Source: Muribaculaceae bacterium (GTDB lineage: Bacteria; Bacteroidota; Bacteroidia; Bacteroidales; Muribaculaceae). From it: DNA of 32,462 nt. The stretch covers positions 1 through 32,462 of the forward strand of contig JAIDTL010000056.1 in NCBI GenBank assembly GCA_029060725.1, given 5' to 3'. Below, one piece after another: positions 15,310 through 22,974 of the stretch; position 1 is the stretch's first letter, and each line of letters starts with the position of its first letter. The translations under genes and the position numbers were made by a program. Below the pieces are notes generated by a model. The model saw only the letters and a list, made by a program, of their open reading frames with translations, was not told where the DNA came from and ran no database searches.

Positions 15310-17721
15310 TTAGTCGAGTTGCCATTCGAAGATTCCGGCGGAGTTGTCGTCGGGGAGGACAACCTCGAGCTTCATGGCTTTGGTGGTGACGGGGTCAAAG
15401 TCCACCCTATTAGCAGCCCCTTTCTGGGTACCGAAGGTGTCGGCTCCGGTTACGGGTTGCCACTCGCCGTTTGCATCCTGATAATAAAGATTCCAAGATT
15501 TTGGAACTCGGCAGCCTCCCCATGGACCGTCGTCAAACCAATATACGGTCGCACTCTGCACTTTCTGTGCCTCGGGAAGCTCATAGGAGATCCATTCGGT
15601 TGTGCCCTGCTTGGGCCACCAGTGGGTGTAGGGTACGGAGCGGTCGTTCTCGTCTTTCGGAACGAGGCGGTCGTTGAGCGATGAGAGGGATCCCATGGGA
15701 GAGGATGTAGAGATCTTGCTCTGTGAGGCGATCGTCGGTGGCATTACAGGACGCGATGCACTCAACTCTTGGGGAAGCCAAACTGCCATGTTGCCGCTTC
15801 CACGGTGACACCATGCGTAGTAAGGAATCATATTCAGTTTCACGTCCTTCACTGTCAGGCGACCCTTGTCGTCGTAAGCAAGGGTCTGGCCGTCGGTGGT
15901 GAGTTCCACGATACCTTCCAGAAGTTCGGGCTTTTCAGTGACGGTGAACTGCGGTTTCTGGTTTACGAAGATACTCAGCACATCGAAGTCATTGTCGGGC
16001 CATTCTGCGCAGTAGACGATCGGACCACGCTCTACAGCGATGCGTCCCTTGTCAGCCTCCACCTTAGCATGAGCCTTCACAGTACGCGGCTCCATGTCAA
16101 GATGCAACTCTACCTTATCACCCTTCTTCCATTTGCGGGAGATCGTGTAGTAGCCGTCGGCAGTCAGAGTGCCATCGGCAGGTTTGCCGTTGACCATAAC
16201 TGAATAACCGAGGCGCTTGCCATCTGAATAGGTATAGAGATCGCTTGGCACGGGCTTGTTCTTCACCCAACCGGGGATACGGAGCTTGAGATCGAAGAGA
16301 CCAGCCTTATTCTGGTCTACAGTCACTGTTACATTGCCGTTCCAGGGATAATTGGTCTGTTGGCTGAGCACCACATTCTTGCCGTTTACGTAAAGGTCGG
16401 CAGTGTTGGACATGAAGAGATTGACGTACACGTCATCGCCTTTCACTGCATAGACATATCCCGGGAGCGACGGAATGAAGCGGGCGATGTTGGAGGGGCA
16501 GCAGGCACATCCAAACCAAGGCTGACGCTGGTGCTGACCCATAGACTCGAGGGGATTTGGATAGAAGAACGCTCCGCCGTCGAGTGCTACACCGGAGATA
16601 AGACCGTTGTAGAGGGTGCGCTCGAGCACGTCATAGTATTTTGAGTCTCCGTGAAGAAGGAAGAGACGGTGGTTTACGTAGACGTTGCCGATGGCGGCAC
16701 AAGTCTCGCAATAAGCTGACATGTTGGGGAGCTCGTAGTTGGCACCGAAAGCCTCACCGTTGCTGGTGGCACCGATACCTCCGGTAATATAATACTTCTT
16801 GCCCACGATATTATCCCAAATACGGTCAATAGCATTGATGTAGGCGGTGTCGCCGGTGAGGGCTGCCACGTCTGCCATACCGGCGTACATGTATGCGGCG
16901 CGCACAGCGTGTCCGACAGCCTCATCCTGCTCTATTACAGGCTTGTGTGCTTGGCTGTATTCATCAGTGCGGGAAGTATATCCGCGCTTGTCGAGGAAAT
17001 ATTTCGCCTGGTCAAGATATTTCTTGTCGCCTGTCACGAGATAAAGCTTAGCGAGGGCCATCTCGGCAATCTGATGTCCCGGCACGCGAGCCACCTGTCC
17101 AGGATTGTCACCAATCTCGCGGCATACACAGTCGGCATACTTCATAGCAATGTCAAGGAAGTTACGCTTGCCGGTAGCCTGATAGTGAGCAATAGCACCT
17201 TCCACCATGTGACCGAGGTTGTAGAACTCGTGAGACAGATCTTCAACAGCCTCCCAGCGTTTGGAGCCTGCCCATTCGTGGGGATGCTTCGGGTTCATGG
17301 TGCGGGAGGTGTAAAGATAGCCGTCAGGTTCCTGCGCAGCGGCTACAATGACAAGTACACTGTCAATATAGTTCTCGAGGCGTTTGTCGGGATAGGTCTG
17401 AAGGAGGTAGCTTGCGCCTTCGATTGTCTTGTAGACGTCGGTGTCATCGAAAGCGAGGCCACCGACGGTGATGGTGTCGGAAGGATGGGCTGCCTTTACA
17501 AAGTTTTCATAGCGTCCGGTCTCTTCGCATTTGCTGAAAGCGAGGGGGATTGTCACTTCGCGGCTGGCCTTGAGGCGCTGGCCCCAGAAGTCATCGGTCA
17601 CTTTCACGGAGGTGAAGGGCACCGGGTCGATGGGATAGCCGTGGTTCTGCTTCGGGGCCTTTGCCATCGTGGGGAAGGCTAAGGCAGCGAGGAGGAGGGC
17701 TGATGTCAGGAATTTTTTCAT
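15310..17721 (-). CDS. GH127 beta-L-arabinofuranosidase, exported
   Basis: An 803-aa enzyme removing terminal beta-L-arabinofuranosyl residues. A signal peptide (residues 1 to about 20-22, LLLAALAFPTMA-KA) without a lipobox cysteine indicates a soluble periplasmic protein. The alpha/alpha-barrel catalytic domain covers about 35-420. By comparison with Bifidobacterium HypBA1, the predicted zinc and catalytic set is present: E323 (NGEAFG, acid/base), E339 and C341 (AYCETC), and C407-C408 (GCACCPSN), where C407 would be the cysteine nucleophile. Beta-sandwich domains follow to about residue 680. The C-terminal part (about 690-800, TEWISYELPEAQKVQSATVYWFDDG) is discoidin-like and may bind sugar. 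It is the last gene of the GH97-GH43-GH127 arm, 203 bp after GH43, and a paralogue of the lipoprotein GH127 at 22975. Substrate details within GH127 vary, so the exact linkage is inferred. Confidence 0.92.
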   Translation of the reverse strand: MKKFLTSALLLAALAFPTMAKAPKQNHGYPIDPVPFTSVKVTDDFWGQRLKASREVTIPLAFSKCEETGRYENFVKAAHPSDTITVGGLAFDDTDVYKTIEGASYLLQTYPDKRLENYIDSVLVIVAAAQEPDGYLYTSRTMNPKHPHEWAGSKRWEAVEDLSHEFYNLGHMVEGAIAHYQATGKRNFLDIAMKYADCVCREIGDNPGQVARVPGHQIAEMALAKLYLVTGDKKYLDQAKYFLDKRGYTSRTDEYSQAHKPVIEQDEAVGHAVRAAYMYAGMADVAALTGDTAYINAIDRIWDNIVGKKYYITGGIGATSNGEAFGANYELPNMSAYCETCAAIGNVYVNHRLFLLHGDSKYYDVLERTLYNGLISGVALDGGAFFYPNPLESMGQHQRQPWFGCACCPSNIARFIPSLPGYVYAVKGDDVYVNLFMSNTADLYVNGKNVVLSQQTNYPWNGNVTVTVDQNKAGLFDLKLRIPGWVKNKPVPSDLYTYSDGKRLGYSVMVNGKPADGTLTADGYYTISRKWKKGDKVELHLDMEPRTVKAHAKVEADKGRIAVERGPIVYCAEWPDNDFDVLSIFVNQKPQFTVTEKPELLEGIVELTTDGQTLAYDDKGRLTVKDVKLNMIPYYAWCHRGSGNMAVWLPQELSASRPVMPPTIASQSKISTSSPMGSLSSLNDRLVPKDENDRSVPYTHWWPKQGTTEWISYELPEAQKVQSATVYWFDDGPWGGCRVPKSWNLYYQDANGEWQPVTGADTFGTQKGAANRVDFDPVTTKAMKLEVVLPDDNSAGIFEWQLD

Positions 17722-17756
17722 ATTTATGGGATTTTAAATTTAGAATCATCTATAAG

Positions 17757-17773
17757 CCGAGCCAAAGGCTCGG
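17757..17773. repeat. Small stem-loop upstream of GH127
   Basis: CCGAGCC-AAA-GGCTCGG, 7-bp perfect arms, in the gap between GH43 and GH127 about 35 bp upstream of the GH127 start. It may cap or stabilise the downstream mRNA segment after processing (inference). Confidence 0.45.
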
Positions 17774-17812
17774 ACACCGAAACAAACAATGTCATCGGAA
17801 GCGGATACCATT

Positions 17813-17908
17813 AAACGCCTCTCCGAGGCTACTGTGCTTTTGTCTGGGACACCCCAGGCTGAAGCCTGGGGTTTTTACACGATATCAGCTCTCCGAGCTG
17901 AGTCCGAC
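17813..17908. repeat. Dispersed three-hairpin repeat, copy in GH43-GH127 gap
   Basis: About 96 bp with three potential stems in order: GCCTC-TCC-GAGGC, CCCCAGGCT-GA-AGCCTGGGG and AGCTC-TCC-GAGCT. It matches the copies at 20444 and 22632 over almost the whole length; the sequence between stems 1 and 2 varies. Confidence 0.8.
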
Positions 17909-17924
17909 ATTCTCTTATCGATTT

Positions 17925-20420
17925 TCAATTATTATAGGGGAGGTATTCATCGGAGAAGCGGAGAGAGTGGAGATAGCCGGTGAAGGGCCATTCGTTTTCG
18001 GCGTTGCGGCCGAGGGTGACGTACTGGACGGGCTTGACGAGGAGCTGGATGTCTTTTTCACTGACTAATTTGCCATTGATGTAGACTTTCTCTATGCGGC
18101 CGTCGAAGCATACATAGATGTGCTGCCACTCTCCTTCATGCTTACGGGCTTCCGCCTCTATCAGTTTCGGGTCAGGACGTTTCGGGTCTACGCCACTGAC
18201 GAAATCCTGTGTCACATTAAAGAGATCTTGCCAGCCTACATCCTCATACCAGCCGTAGTGGTTCATCACTCCGCAGCGTGGTTCGGTGCCGTTTACGCCC
18301 ATTATTTTCTCAAGCTCATCGTGGGAAGTGGTGAAGTCGGCGTAGCATTCATTTTCAGCCATCTCGGGATTCAGGATAACTGCCTCAAGAGTGTAGGGGG
18401 CATTGTCGCGGATAGTGGCAGGGAGGGGAAAAGAGGAGCGGAAAAAAGTTTCACCGTCAAACTTTATGGCTTTCTTTCCCTTAATTTCTTCGATGAATGC
18501 GGGTCTTTCTATTGCTTCGAAGTATCCTTCAATGCCTCGGTTGGGAATATAGCCAACCGTATCGCCAACGTTGAAAAGATCCGCATCTATCTCTACCAGA
18601 ACGCCTTTACTCTCGCGATCGGCAACCGGATTGCGACGAATCGGGTTGGTGGCGTCAAACTTTTTCTCGGCATCGGTCAGTTCCCAGTTGTAAAATCTTA
18701 CATCTGCAAGTATTAGAGGATCGGAATTTTCCGATGAAATCGAAATTTTTCCATTCTCAAGACATCCGTCCAATCTTATAGGGTTCCATTCTCCGTCGGA
18801 GTACGAGAGTGCGGAAACTGTGTGCGGAATTTGCGGATTCAGTACTCCGGACTCCAATACAAGCTGCGTACCGGGTTCGAGCACGAGTGCCTCTCTCCCA
18901 TCGATTCGTTTTGAAGAGGCAAAACCTTTTGCAAGACGGAAAGCACCGCCGAGCTGACCCTGTTTGTTGACCCATTCGCGGCCATTCCAGTCGACACCGG
19001 TCAAGCCGATCCACTGCTGCGGGGAAGCAGTCTCGTAGGTGTCGAATATCTTGACATTCCAAAGGGCACCATTGAATCCCGCTTTCTCACCCCCTGTCGA
19101 TGTGACGCGCACATATCGGGCCTTCTTATCGCCGAAATCAGCCATCGGAGAGCCGGCAAGGCGGTTTGATCGTTTGTCTGAGAAGATTTCCCAATTCCTG
19201 CCATCGAGGGAAGTCTCTATCAGATATTGGTAGAATTGTGTGCCGTATTCCCACTGAGTGAGCACGGTCTTGATGTTCTCCGGTTTTCCAAGGTCAATTT
19301 CAATCCACTCTTGTCCCATTCCGGCGGGGCGCCAGAGAGTGCCGTTATTGTCATCTACGGCATATTCGGGTTTGAAATTATCATCATAAAATGAGGATGC
19401 CTTCACCTTCTTTCCGAAAGCGAGATTATTCTTCGAAACGGTAGGCTTTGTAAGATAGCCGACGCCGGAATGTGTCGGTTTAATCGGAAGAATTTTGCCA
19501 TCCTTGTCAAATTCCATCTTGTCTATGCAGACCTGACGGTGGAAGCCTCGGTTGGAGTGAGGATTATCATGACGGTGATATACTATATAGTAATCATCTC
19601 CGTCCTGCAGCACACTGTGATGACCCGGACCATGCACAGTGCCGTCCTCGTTGGTCTCGAGGATGCATCCCTGATAGGTGTACGGACCAAGGGGAGAGTC
19701 GGCTGTAGCATACTGCACACGGTAAGTGTGGTCATGGCAACTTCCGGAGGAATACATAAAATAGTATTTGCCCTCTTTTTTAAGCACGAAGGGAGCCTCG
19801 AAGAAATCGGTAACCTCTGTATTTGGAATCAGCCTTGTCTCCGTGAATCCTTTCATATCAGGAGTCAGTTTTCCGGATCCGCATCCGAATCCATCATAGA
19901 TGCCCCATGTGCCCCAATACATATAGATGCTGCCGTCATCGTCGACGAAGGTCTGACCGTCAAGGGTGATGGCATTGGTCACGAAACGGTCCGGAACAAG
20001 CACAGCCTCGCTTTCACCGAGGATATTTTGCCATGGACCACGTGGGGTCTCGCCCACTCCTACATGGATCTGGCAAGGCTGGCAGTAGACGTAGTAATAT
20101 TTGCCGTCATTGGAGTTATACATCACGTCGGGAGCCCAGATCCAGTGTGAATCGGGCCAATTCATCGGCATGAGGGTCCAGTTTACAAGGTCCTTGCTCT
20201 GCCAGAGCTGGGCGGGACCGAAACCGGCTCCGCTTCCGTCGGTGGTGGCATATACGTAGTAGGTGTCATCGAATTTCTTGATTGTGGGGTCGGCGAAATA
20301 GCCCGGGATCATGGGATTGAAGATGCCGGGGGAGTTGTATTGGGCTTCTTTGGGGGTGGCCTCGGCTTGCGTGAGGGGCAAGAGGGCTATGGTCAGGAGT
20401 ATGGGAGTAAGTTTATTCAT
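17925..20420 (-). CDS. GH43 glycosidase with discoidin-like and LamG-like modules
   Basis: An 831-aa exported enzyme. The signal peptide is at residues 1 to about 21 (LLTIALLPLTQAEA), with no lipobox. The five-bladed GH43 domain (about 30-320) shows the expected triad: D44 in YFADPT (base), D154 in TLDGQTFVDDDG (pKa modulator) and E208 in FFEAPF (acid), plus GPGHHSV. A discoidin/F5-8 type domain follows (about 330-465: KVKASSFYDDNFKPEYAVDD, WIEIDLGKPENIKTV, YVRVTSTGG). The C-terminal third has a LamG/concanavalin-like segment (HIYVCFDGRIEKVYINGKL, YVTLGRNAENEWPFTGYLH). GH43 members act as alpha-L-arabinofuranosidases, beta-xylosidases or beta-galactosidases; I cannot fix the subfamily. Lying between GH97 and GH127, an arabinofuranosidase or galactan-side activity fits best. 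The two extra modules suggest binding to polymeric substrate. Confidence 0.9.
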   Translation of the reverse strand: MNKLTPILLTIALLPLTQAEATPKEAQYNSPGIFNPMIPGYFADPTIKKFDDTYYVYATTDGSGAGFGPAQLWQSKDLVNWTLMPMNWPDSHWIWAPDVMYNSNDGKYYYVYCQPCQIHVGVGETPRGPWQNILGESEAVLVPDRFVTNAITLDGQTFVDDDGSIYMYWGTWGIYDGFGCGSGKLTPDMKGFTETRLIPNTEVTDFFEAPFVLKKEGKYYFMYSSGSCHDHTYRVQYATADSPLGPYTYQGCILETNEDGTVHGPGHHSVLQDGDDYYIVYHRHDNPHSNRGFHRQVCIDKMEFDKDGKILPIKPTHSGVGYLTKPTVSKNNLAFGKKVKASSFYDDNFKPEYAVDDNNGTLWRPAGMGQEWIEIDLGKPENIKTVLTQWEYGTQFYQYLIETSLDGRNWEIFSDKRSNRLAGSPMADFGDKKARYVRVTSTGGEKAGFNGALWNVKIFDTYETASPQQWIGLTGVDWNGREWVNKQGQLGGAFRLAKGFASSKRIDGREALVLEPGTQLVLESGVLNPQIPHTVSALSYSDGEWNPIRLDGCLENGKISISSENSDPLILADVRFYNWELTDAEKKFDATNPIRRNPVADRESKGVLVEIDADLFNVGDTVGYIPNRGIEGYFEAIERPAFIEEIKGKKAIKFDGETFFRSSFPLPATIRDNAPYTLEAVILNPEMAENECYADFTTSHDELEKIMGVNGTEPRCGVMNHYGWYEDVGWQDLFNVTQDFVSGVDPKRPDPKLIEAEARKHEGEWQHIYVCFDGRIEKVYINGKLVSEKDIQLLVKPVQYVTLGRNAENEWPFTGYLHSLRFSDEYLPYNN

Positions 20421-20443
20421 ATTTATTGGAATTCTACTATCAT

Positions 20444-20538
20444 AAAGCGCCTCTCCGAGGCTACTGAGCTATTGGATTGAGCCCCAGGCTAAAGCCTGGG
20501 GTTTCGGCACAATATCAGCTCTCCGAGCTGAGCCGGAC
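20444..20538. repeat. Dispersed three-hairpin repeat, copy in GH97-GH43 gap
   Basis: About 95 bp with the same three stems as the copies at 17813 and 22632, centred on CCCCAGGCT-AA-AGCCTGGGG. It begins 24 bp above the GH43 start codon, within the presumed polycistronic transcript. Confidence 0.8.
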
Positions 20539-20557
20539 TTCCGTAATTGCCAGAGAC

Positions 20558-20578
20558 GGACGCACGAGCCGTGCGTCC
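20558..20578. repeat. Stem-loop directly after the GH97 stop codon
   Basis: GGACGCACG-AGC-CGTGCGTCC, 9-bp perfect arms, ending one base before the GH97 stop codon. No T-run follows on the minus strand, so it more likely protects the 3' end of the GH97 message segment than ends transcription. Confidence 0.5.
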
Positions 20579-22570
20579 CTACCTTTCGATGCGGAGGGCG
20601 AAGCCACCGCCGGAGGCGAGATGAAGGGGTAATTTTTTCGATAAATCCGTGGAAAAACGTTCTACCTTGTAGTCGCGGGCTTGTTTGGCGGCGTTGTCGC
20701 CGTCGCGGAAGAGAGTCACTTCATAAGTGCCTTCGGGCAGGAAGCTGAAGTCGAGCGTGTAGTCGCGGGGAGTCCAATCTGTCTGACCGGCTACATACCA
20801 TCCGTCCGGAGCTTCGCGTAGGGTGACAATGTACTCTCCCATCTTGCCATCCAGAATTTTTGTAGAACTGAATACTGTTGGAATTTTTACGATGAAATCG
20901 GTGGTTTCCTGATTGTCGATATAGTTTGACGGAGAGTCGGCAAGCATTGTGAAGGGTGAATCCTGCACGATATAATTGGCTATCTGATGGCAGCGAGTGC
21001 CCTGACTCATAGGTGAGAAATAGATGGCTTTCCAATCAGCCTTGGAGGCGTTGAGCATTGCTCCGGGGGTGAAATCCACAGGACCTGCCATCATTCTTAT
21101 GAAGGGGAAGGTGACGTCATACTTAGGCATATCTACCGAAGGATCACTCCATTTCATTTCTTCCATACCGAATACACTCTCATAATTCACTATGTTGGGA
21201 TAAGTGCGGTTGAGTCCTGTCGGAGTGTAGAATCCGTGAAGGTCGAGCATCATACCATGACGGGCTGCTGCATCGGCAATGCGATAGGTCATTTCTACGG
21301 CTGTCTGGTCATTACGGTCAAGAAAATCCACCTTAAATCCCTTTATTCCCATTTCTGAATACTTCTTGCATGCCTCTTCAAGTTGATCGTCAAGTACATT
21401 GAAGACGGTCCAGAGCCATAGTCCAACACCTTTCTCCTTGGCGTATGCGGCGAGCATGGGGAGATCTATCTCCGGAATGGTCGCTAGCATATCTCCACTC
21501 TTGGGATCATACCATCCCTCATCGAGAATCACATATTCGATACCGTTGTCTGCGGCAAAGTCAATGAAATACTTATATGTATCATTGTTGATGCCGGCTT
21601 GGAAGTCTACACCGCGGAGTCCCCAGTCGTTCCACCATTCCCAAGCAGACTTTCCGGGCTTTATCCAAGAGGTGTCGGGCACGCGAGATGGTGAAGCAAG
21701 GGTATATACAAGATTATTTATAGGCATCTGGCGGTCGTCGGTAGTGACAGCCAAAATGCGCCAGGGGAAATTCTTCTTCCCTGGAGTCTTTGCAATAAAC
21801 GATTCTTTTTCAGCGACATATTCCTGCTTCCTCCATGGATAATAGTCAGTTTTTGCAGGATAGGCTGCAAAACGCGCAGAAATAATATTTGAAACCGAGT
21901 CAGCAGTCACGAACATACCGGGATATCCTTCTACGTCACTTTCCATCAATGAAAGCTTGAGACCATCGCCATAATCTGCCACAATGGGTAGGAAAGCAAG
22001 CAACGGAGATGCAGATGAAGCGGGAGTGACGGAATAGAAATTCTGGAATGCCATAGCCTCCGGATTCTTCTCATTGGTGGAGTGAGCCATATATAATATA
22101 GGATCTCCGGCAAGACGGTAGTCAGCAGTTTCAGAATAGATTGTCTGGTCTTCCTTATTGTCTGTAGAGAATCTATATGCCACTCCATCGTCGAAGAGAC
22201 GGAAAGTGACAGTCTGCCCGTTGGAAAGGCGTAGAGTCAACTCATTCCACACGGCTTCGAAGTGAGGGGTGTGATGGAAAGGGGCGGAGATCTTTTCCTT
22301 GAGGCCTTTCTTAAGTGAAGAGCTTTTGATCTTAGGATATTTCGGACTTGCGTCCTCAACACGGTGTTGCTGATCGAGGGAGATGAGGGAGGGATTCAGA
22401 AGAGGTTTGCCGTCAGCGGATAGGGAGAAGCTAAAGCCTTCTGTGTCATCAACGGTGATGGAAAGGAGGCCGGACGGGGAGGTCGCTTCAATTTTCTTCG
22501 GAGTAGCATCGGCATCTCCTATGGAAGCCGCTATGCATGCCGAAATGAAGATTGTCTGGATGGGTTTCAT
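20579..22570 (-). CDS. GH97 retaining glycosidase (alpha-galactosidase or beta-L-arabinopyranosidase type)
   Basis: A 663-aa exported enzyme with a signal-like N-terminus (residues 1 to about 22, IFISACIAASIGDADA). It has the GH97 layout: an N-terminal beta-sandwich to about 285, a (beta/alpha)8 barrel (about 290-560, SAWEWWNDWG, YVILDEGWYD) and a C-terminal beta domain. The barrel carries D415 in FKVDFLDRNDQ and E470 in YESVFGMEE. These match, even in number, the nucleophile and acid/base I recall for the retaining B. thetaiotaomicron enzyme BtGH97b. Inverting SusB-type enzymes instead use glutamates as base. Retaining GH97 enzymes include alpha-galactosidases and beta-L-arabinopyranosidases; the arabinose-linked setting makes the latter worth considering. 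It is the first gene of the minus arm. I found no confident -7 element in front of it. Confidence 0.9.
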   Translation of the reverse strand: MKPIQTIFISACIAASIGDADATPKKIEATSPSGLLSITVDDTEGFSFSLSADGKPLLNPSLISLDQQHRVEDASPKYPKIKSSSLKKGLKEKISAPFHHTPHFEAVWNELTLRLSNGQTVTFRLFDDGVAYRFSTDNKEDQTIYSETADYRLAGDPILYMAHSTNEKNPEAMAFQNFYSVTPASSASPLLAFLPIVADYGDGLKLSLMESDVEGYPGMFVTADSVSNIISARFAAYPAKTDYYPWRKQEYVAEKESFIAKTPGKKNFPWRILAVTTDDRQMPINNLVYTLASPSRVPDTSWIKPGKSAWEWWNDWGLRGVDFQAGINNDTYKYFIDFAADNGIEYVILDEGWYDPKSGDMLATIPEIDLPMLAAYAKEKGVGLWLWTVFNVLDDQLEEACKKYSEMGIKGFKVDFLDRNDQTAVEMTYRIADAAARHGMMLDLHGFYTPTGLNRTYPNIVNYESVFGMEEMKWSDPSVDMPKYDVTFPFIRMMAGPVDFTPGAMLNASKADWKAIYFSPMSQGTRCHQIANYIVQDSPFTMLADSPSNYIDNQETTDFIVKIPTVFSSTKILDGKMGEYIVTLREAPDGWYVAGQTDWTPRDYTLDFSFLPEGTYEVTLFRDGDNAAKQARDYKVERFSTDLSKKLPLHLASGGGFALRIER

Positions 22571-22631
22571 TGGTTATGTCGGTTAGATTTCTGGGGCAAA
22601 TTCCAAAACACAAATATCAAGACCTTACCAC

Positions 22632-22729
22632 AAAGCGCCTCTCCGAGGCTACTGAGCTTTTGTCACTAACCCCAGGCTAAAGCCTGGGGTTTCGTCACAA
22701 TAACAGCTCTCCGAGCTGTCAAATCGGAC
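22632..22729. repeat. Dispersed three-hairpin repeat, copy upstream of GH97
   Basis: About 98 bp, same three stems and order as the copies at 17813 and 20444 (central stem CCCCAGGCT-AA-AGCCTGGGG). It lies in the divergent intergenic region 22571-22974, between the two PUL arms. Confidence 0.8.
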
Positions 22730-22856
22730 TTTCAATTGGGTCATAAAACTGATCACCCCGGTTAGATTTTCTTTCTGGGTGTAAAGGTACATAAAAACTG
22801 TGGATGTTCGACGTAAAAATCGTACAAAGATGTGATAATTTTGTCTAAAACATGGA

Positions 22857-22897
22857 TTTGGACGGATTTTTGGACGATATTTGCATAAGTTTGGACG
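22857..22897 (+). promoter_or_regulatory. Three TTTGGACG direct repeats, candidate activator site
   Basis: TTTGGACG occurs at 22857-22864, 22869-22876 and 22890-22897, with start-to-start spacings of 12 and 21 bp. The array ends 30 bp upstream of the -7 element at 22928. Direct repeats one and two helical turns apart are what a dimeric AraC-type or similar PUL regulator would bind (inference). Confidence 0.55.
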
Positions 22898-22927
22898 ATT
22901 GGGAGGCTCGGTTTCATTAAGGAATAT

Positions 22928-22935
22928 TAACTTTG
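22928..22935 (+). promoter_or_regulatory. -7 element of the GH127-SusC-SusD arm
   Basis: TAACTTTG, 39 bp upstream of the lipoprotein GH127 ATG. No convincing TTTG lies at -33, consistent with a promoter that needs an activator, possibly bound at the TTTGGACG repeats. It is probably the source of the whole plus-strand transcript. Confidence 0.6.
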
Positions 22936-22974
22936 CACCGTATCTCACGCAATTGAATAATAAACCTGACAGAT

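Noticed and set aside
16909..17682. 257-codon plus-strand frame inside the GH127 gene
   Set aside because: It is complementary to a coding sequence with clear GH127 motifs; long antisense frames are a by-product of codon use in GC-richer genes.
19470..20150. 226-codon plus-strand frame opposite GH43
   Set aside because: Antisense to conserved catalytic blades of GH43, and no promoter or family resemblance was seen.
22571..22631. Promoter for the GH97-GH43-GH127 arm
   Set aside because: GATATTTG and GGAATTTG on the minus strand only partly match the -7 consensus and lack a properly spaced TTTG, so I do not call them.
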